A DNA stretch of 7,942 nt. Origin: Chloroflexota bacterium (lineage in GTDB: Bacteria; Chloroflexota; Ktedonobacteria; Ktedonobacterales; Ktedonobacteraceae). Shown piece by piece: positions 5,275 through 7,942 of this stretch (positions are counted from its first letter, which is position 1; the number at the start of each line of letters is the position of its first letter). The translations under genes were made by a program, and so were the position numbers. Below the pieces are notes generated by a model. The model had not been told where the DNA came from. It saw nothing but the letters and a program-made list of their open reading frames with translations, and did not search any database. The stretch spans positions 1 through 7,942 of the forward strand of contig JAJZEJ010000773.1 in NCBI GenBank assembly GCA_021828635.1, in the 5' to 3' direction.

Positions 5275-5522
5275 TTGTTTTCTCTGCTGAACTTTTTATT
5301 GATTGGAAGGTATTACTTCCCCCTATCAACAAGAGATATGTGCATCTGGGCGTGTATAGCACAGAGGATGCGCTTTTCTCTAACACGGTAACTCTCTACG
5401 GATTCCATGCCTGGTTGACGAACAATTTTCCGATGTTGGAAAAGTTGGGCAACGTGTCTGCACACGTAGACCACGATTGCCAATCCTGTCTTCGCTTTGA
5501 TGAAGACAAAAAGGAGTATTTT
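5262..5522 (+). promoter_or_regulatory. Structured 5' leader of the transporter mRNA
   Basis: The predicted untranslated leader contains several hairpins. These are: TTGAT/ATCAA enclosing GGAAG/CTTCC (5299-5329); GTGCATC with GATGCGC (5340-5346 / 5367-5373, one wobble) followed directly by TTTTCTC; TTTTCC/GGAAAA (5426-5443); ACGTGT/ACACGT with a 4-base loop (5452-5467); and TGTCTTC/GAAGACA (5487-5508), ending two bases before the AAGGAG ribosome site. The second looks attenuator-like and the last lies against the ribosome site. No known riboswitch consensus was recognised. The stretch is also open in the transporter frame, so a coding origin of some structure cannot be excluded. Confidence 0.45.
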
Positions 5523-6986
5523 ATGGCATCCGAAGCAAGTGGTCTCTCCCAACCTGTCCCCCGTGCTGGTAGCACTGGTGCTGCTATCGTTGCACGACAA
5601 GATCGCATCCCTGTCTGGTCTCTGTCTTACCTGTTCATCGGCATTATCGGCGCGGGCTTTCTCTTCACATTCTTCGACATCTTCGACATTAACGTCTCCT
5701 TCGTCCAGACATGTATCGCGCTCGTAAGTGGCTGCACGCCGCTTAACGCCGCCAATTCACTAGGGTTGCCCCTATTGCTCAACTTGTCTGGCTACGTCGT
5801 TGGTGCGCTGCTCCTGGCCCCGCTTGCGGACCGTTTTGGACGACGCGACATGCTACTCATCACACTGCTCATCACAGGCATTGGTTCGCTGTACAATGCG
5901 CTGGTTGGTGACTATACCGGTTTCGTGATTGCTCGCACGATCACAGGGATTGGCGTGGGTGCGGACCTAGCTCTCGTGGCATCCTACATTGGCGAGGTTG
6001 CTCCTAGCAATGGGCGTGCGAAGTACACCTCCATGATCTTTATCATGTCCGCGCTTGGCTCCTTTCTCGGCATCTGGCTCGGTCTACTATTAACTACGCC
6101 AGCAACGCCCTTTCCGCTGGGATTGCCCTTCGCTGTAGCTGGTCCCGCCTTTGCTGATGGCTGGCGTTGGATGTATGGCATCGGCGCTTTGCTGGCGCTG
6201 GTTGGTATTATCCTGCGTTTCCAACTGCCAGAGTCGCCGCGCTGGCTCGTCTCTCGTGGACGCATTGAAGAGGCCGAGAAAGTTGTCAGTGCGATGGAGC
6301 ATCACGCGCTCCGCCACATATCACAACTTCCGCCGATTGGTTCAGAGTTGGCGGCCTCCACAAGCATGACGGGCGCAACCTATGCCGAAATTCTGGGCAA
6401 CCCGCTTTACTTACGACGCACAATCATCCTGCTGCTGATGTGGTTTATCTCCTTTATTACCGTCTATGGTATTGGTGCAGGGTTAACGACGGTACTCACC
6501 AGCCTGAAATATCCTCTCCCTGAAGCTGGACTCATCGCCGCTTTCGGCACGTTCGGCTTCATCGCGGTCGCCCTGTTTGCCTACGCTTATGGAGAGACGC
6601 TGGAGCGCAAGTACTGGCTACCTATTTCAGCCGTGCTAACCATTATAGGTGGCTTGATTATCGCGCTCAGTGGCACCGGTAATTTTGCCTTCGCGGCTAT
6701 CGGCTCGTTTATCCTGTTCATTGGCTTCAATTTGTTTGTGCCGATGTGTTGGGCGTGGTCGGCGGAAAACTATCCAACACGCGCACGTGCGACCGGCTTC
6801 GCACTCGTGGATGGCATTGGACATATCGGCGGCGGTGTGGGAATCCTGGTGATTGCTCCGCTCATCCCCACACTTGGCCCAATAGTTACCTTCCTAATCT
6901 TTGGCGGCTTCCTGGTCGTTTCCTCGGTGGTAGCCCAATTCGGCATCTCTACCAGAGACAAACGGCTCGACGAAGTATCGCCATAA
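5523..6986 (+). CDS. MFS transporter, sugar/metabolite:H+ symporter type
   Basis: A 487-residue inner-membrane carrier of the major facilitator superfamily with about twelve hydrophobic segments in two halves. TM1 contains FDIFDIN (51-57) with acidic D52 and D55, as in metabolite:proton symporters. The loop after TM2 has the superfamily motif A (PLADRFGRRD, 100-109). ARTITGIGVGAD (137-148) marks TM4, PESPRWL (236-242) is the signature after TM6 that opens the central cytoplasmic loop, and ENYPTRARATG (415-425) is its counterpart in the second half. The ATG at 5523 was chosen because a perfect AAGGAG lies six bases upstream, although the frame stays open back to 5178. The gene has its own promoter, operator and long leader and a strong hairpin terminator. 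The transported compound cannot be told from sequence. Confidence 0.92.
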   Translation: MASEASGLSQPVPRAGSTGAAIVARQDRIPVWSLSYLFIGIIGAGFLFTFFDIFDINVSFVQTCIALVSGCTPLNAANSLGLPLLLNLSGYVVGALLLAPLADRFGRRDMLLITLLITGIGSLYNALVGDYTGFVIARTITGIGVGADLALVASYIGEVAPSNGRAKYTSMIFIMSALGSFLGIWLGLLLTTPATPFPLGLPFAVAGPAFADGWRWMYGIGALLALVGIILRFQLPESPRWLVSRGRIEEAEKVVSAMEHHALRHISQLPPIGSELAASTSMTGATYAEILGNPLYLRRTIILLLMWFISFITVYGIGAGLTTVLTSLKYPLPEAGLIAAFGTFGFIAVALFAYAYGETLERKYWLPISAVLTIIGGLIIALSGTGNFAFAAIGSFILFIGFNLFVPMCWAWSAENYPTRARATGFALVDGIGHIGGGVGILVIAPLIPTLGPIVTFLIFGGFLVVSSVVAQFGISTRDKRLDEVSP

Positions 6987-7018
6987 AGGGTCTATGTCCT
7001 TTAGAATACAGAAGTAGG

Positions 7019-7060
7019 GGGCCGGTTCACCGCGTCCGCATGGGCGCGGTGAACCGGCCC
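7019..7060 (+). terminator. Strong hairpin terminator after the transporter gene
   Basis: The left arm (7019-7037) pairs with the right arm (7042-7060) over 19 positions with one wobble and a 4-base loop (GCAT), rich in G and C. It begins 32 bases after the TAA. Only ATTT follows, so the U-run is short. A second hairpin, TTCCCC/GGGGAA (7063-7080), stands right behind it. It probably also insulates the tRNA promoter downstream. Confidence 0.75.
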
Positions 7061-7087
7061 ATTTCCCCGGATTGGGGGAATCGAATC

Positions 7088-7116
7088 TTGACGGCATAAA
7101 GACTCTATGCTATACT
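7088..7116 (+). promoter_or_regulatory. Sigma70-type promoter of the tRNA-Lys unit
   Basis: TTGACG (7088-7093) and TATACT (7111-7116) with a 17-base spacer, five of six matches in each box. The start would be near 7123, about 95 bases before the mature tRNA. Confidence 0.75.
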
Positions 7117-7122
7117 CTTGCG

Positions 7123-7217
7123 GTAGGGAACAAGGTTTTTGTGGACGGGAACTAAGACTCTGCTAATGTAACAACTTATCAGACCTGCATGAACCCGTCT
7201 AAGAAGCTAATCTCTGT
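7123..7217 (+). other. Leader of the tRNA-Lys precursor, foldable
   Basis: The 95 bases between the promoter and the tRNA can close into a domain by GACGGG (7144-7149) with CCCGTC (7194-7199), with CTGCTAA (7160-7166) partly pairing to TTATCAG (7176-7182) inside. It is longer than needed for a tRNA leader. It may just be trimmed, or release a small RNA; nothing coding was seen. Confidence 0.35.
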
Positions 7218-7289
7218 GAGCGTGTAACTCAGTGGTAGAGTATCCGACTTTTAATCGGGTTGCCGTGGGTTCGATCCCCACCACGCTCA
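7218..7289 (+). tRNA. tRNA-Lys (anticodon TTT)
   Basis: A complete 72-nt cloverleaf. The acceptor GAGCGTG (7218-7224) pairs with CACGCTC (7282-7288), and A7289 is the discriminator base. The D arm is ACTC/GAGT around AGTGGTA. The anticodon stem TCCGA/TCGGG has one T-G pair, with loop CTTTTAA and anticodon TTT at 7250-7252. The variable loop is TTGCC, and the T arm is GTGGG/CCCAC around TTCGATC. CCA is not encoded. Two flanking bases (GT at 7216-7217 and AC at 7289-7290) could extend the acceptor stem in the precursor. Confidence 0.95.
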
Positions 7290-7295
7290 CTTTTT
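7282..7295 (+). terminator. T-run terminator directly after tRNA-Lys
   Basis: The acceptor stem and T arm are followed one base later by TTTTT (7291-7295), so the folded 3' half of the tRNA can act as the hairpin of an intrinsic terminator. Confidence 0.5.
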
Positions 7296-7735
7296 ACCAC
7301 CATGCATTACTTACCGATTTCCATCCAGCCACGCCTTATTGCTACCATTCACGATACGTACTCGTGTTATAGACTGATAAAGCACTCAGAGGTGTTCTCA
7401 TCTGTAGCATTGTATCCTTACCCTGCTATAGGACGTACTAAAGGTAACAACTAGTGATGAGTTTGGCACGCACGCTATGTCAGCGCCATCTAGCGTCCTC
7501 ATACCACAGGGTAGCATGTAAAGGGACGGCAAGATCAATGATTCCTAGTATTAGGAAAGGAAACATACTCTCTTGTCTGATCCCATGTAACATGATACAC
7601 TGGTGAATGTGTTCAAACCAAAAGACGCTGTTCTATCCGCGCCGCTCTGACAGCAGGCTTGAACAGCAGGAATAGGAGGCGGTCCCTTCTCCACAGCCAG
7701 CAGACGCGACATGTGGAAGATGGCACCGATTGGAT
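7296..7735. other. Non-coding stretch between tRNA-Lys and the response regulator
   Basis: No convincing gene was seen on either strand over about 440 bases. It holds two clear inverted repeats: ACGCTA/TAGCGT (7472-7477 / 7491-7496) and TTCCTA-GTAT-TAGGAA (7542-7557). Further down lies a candidate promoter for the response regulator. The rest shows nothing recognisable; it may be decayed coding DNA. Confidence 0.5.
7573..7601 (+). promoter_or_regulatory. Candidate promoter of the response-regulator gene
   Basis: TTGTCT (7573-7578), a 17-base spacer, TACACT (7596-7601), with TG at 7593-7594 giving an extended -10 (TGaTACACT). Each hexamer matches four of six positions. The start would be near 7608, about 125 bases before the coding region. 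The TTCCTA/TAGGAA palindrome lies just upstream of the -35. Confidence 0.45.
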
Positions 7736-7942
7736 GTGACAAAGAGAATACTCGTTGTTGACGACAAAAACGAACTACTACATCTCATGCGCAGAGTTTT
7801 GGAAGACGAACAATACCAGGTCTCCATTCTGCAAGAGGGGCGTGATGCCTACGAGCGCGTAAAGAGCCTGCTACCAGACTTGCTCATTCTCGATCTTAAA
7901 CTGGGCGATATGTCGGGACAGGACATTCTCAAGCAACTGAAG
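7736..7942 (+). CDS. Response regulator receiver domain (partial, N-terminal 69 codons)
   Basis: Opening of a two-component response regulator, cut by the window end. The receiver domain is clear: RILVVDDKNEL (4-14) ends strand 1 with the acidic pair D9-D10. LLILDLKLGDMSG (49-61) carries the phosphoacceptor D53 at the end of strand 3, and the G57-D58-M-S-G loop follows, as in most receivers (usually MPxMSG). The output domain is not in view. The start is uncertain: GTG at 7736 gives the usual M-x-K-x-I-L-V-V-D-D beginning, but TTG at 7730 is better spaced from GGAAG (7715-7719). No in-frame ATG precedes the conserved strand. Confidence 0.9.
   Translation, partial: MTKRILVVDDKNELLHLMRRVLEDEQYQVSILQEGRDAYERVKSLLPDLLILDLKLGDMSGQDILKQLK

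Noticed and set aside
5178..5522. N-terminal extension of the transporter
   Set aside because: The strong promoter lies inside it, a perfect ribosome site precedes the ATG at 5523, and the extra residues resemble nothing in MFS proteins. Kept only as an observation.
5984..6317. Minus-strand open frames over the transporter gene
   Set aside because: They mirror the codon pattern of the GC-richer transporter gene and have no ribosome site or recognisable motif.
7551..7827. Two minus-strand open frames near the window end
   Set aside because: They run antisense into the clear receiver domain, with serine/cysteine-rich shadow composition.

Overview
The window looks like chromosomal DNA of a Gram-negative-type or deeply branching bacterium that uses Shine-Dalgarno starts and sigma70-type promoters. 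The pieces that suggest lineage are a free-standing 5S rRNA gene with its own promoter, an F420-type split-barrel oxidoreductase of the Rv2061 kind, and coding DNA of middling-to-high GC. Together these fit Chloroflexota, perhaps the Ktedonobacteria, better than Proteobacteria or Bacillota. That placement is inference, not proof.

Layout. 1-138 (+) is the 3' end of a membrane-protein-like reading frame. 147-262 (-) is a complete 5S rRNA gene; its leader and trailer pair into a long processing stem, and a near-consensus promoter drives it from 301-329. 361-1471 (+) is a two-gene queuosine/7-deazaguanine operon, queD-queE. A 9-bp tandem repeat (1470-1527) covers the stop codons of queE and of the convergent gene. 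1518-1892 (-) encodes a cysteine-rich four-helix-bundle copper-binding protein (Csp/DUF326 type), and 2019-2420 (-) an F420/FMN split-barrel enzyme.

2490-5157 is an AT-richer insert carrying a complete, controller-regulated type II restriction-modification cassette: a C-protein-like XRE regulator (3613-3864, -), a PD-(D/E)XK endonuclease (2523-3626, -) overlapping the C gene by 14 nt, and a divergent Dam-like N6-adenine methyltransferase (4004-5098, +). The divergent intergenic region carries several inverted repeats. One overlaps the -35 box of a promoter placed so that the C mRNA would be leaderless. An imperfect inverted repeat (an 8-mer plus a 7-mer) flanks the cassette just outside both outer stop codons. 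Endonuclease and methyltransferase both carry Q-x-x-L-F peptides resembling the bacterial sliding-clamp-binding motif: the extreme C-terminus of the nuclease, and two copies in the N-terminal extension of the methylase. This is the most unusual point of the window.

5227-6986 (+) is a transporter unit: a TTGACA-17-TATATT promoter, a perfect 8-bp-arm palindrome over the -10/+1 region, a roughly 260-nt leader with a series of hairpins, then a 487-residue MFS transporter. It is closed by a 19-bp-stem hairpin (7019-7060). 7218-7289 (+) is tRNA-Lys(TTT) with its own promoter and T-run terminator. After a non-coding stretch, the window ends in the first 69 codons of a response regulator (7736 onward, +).
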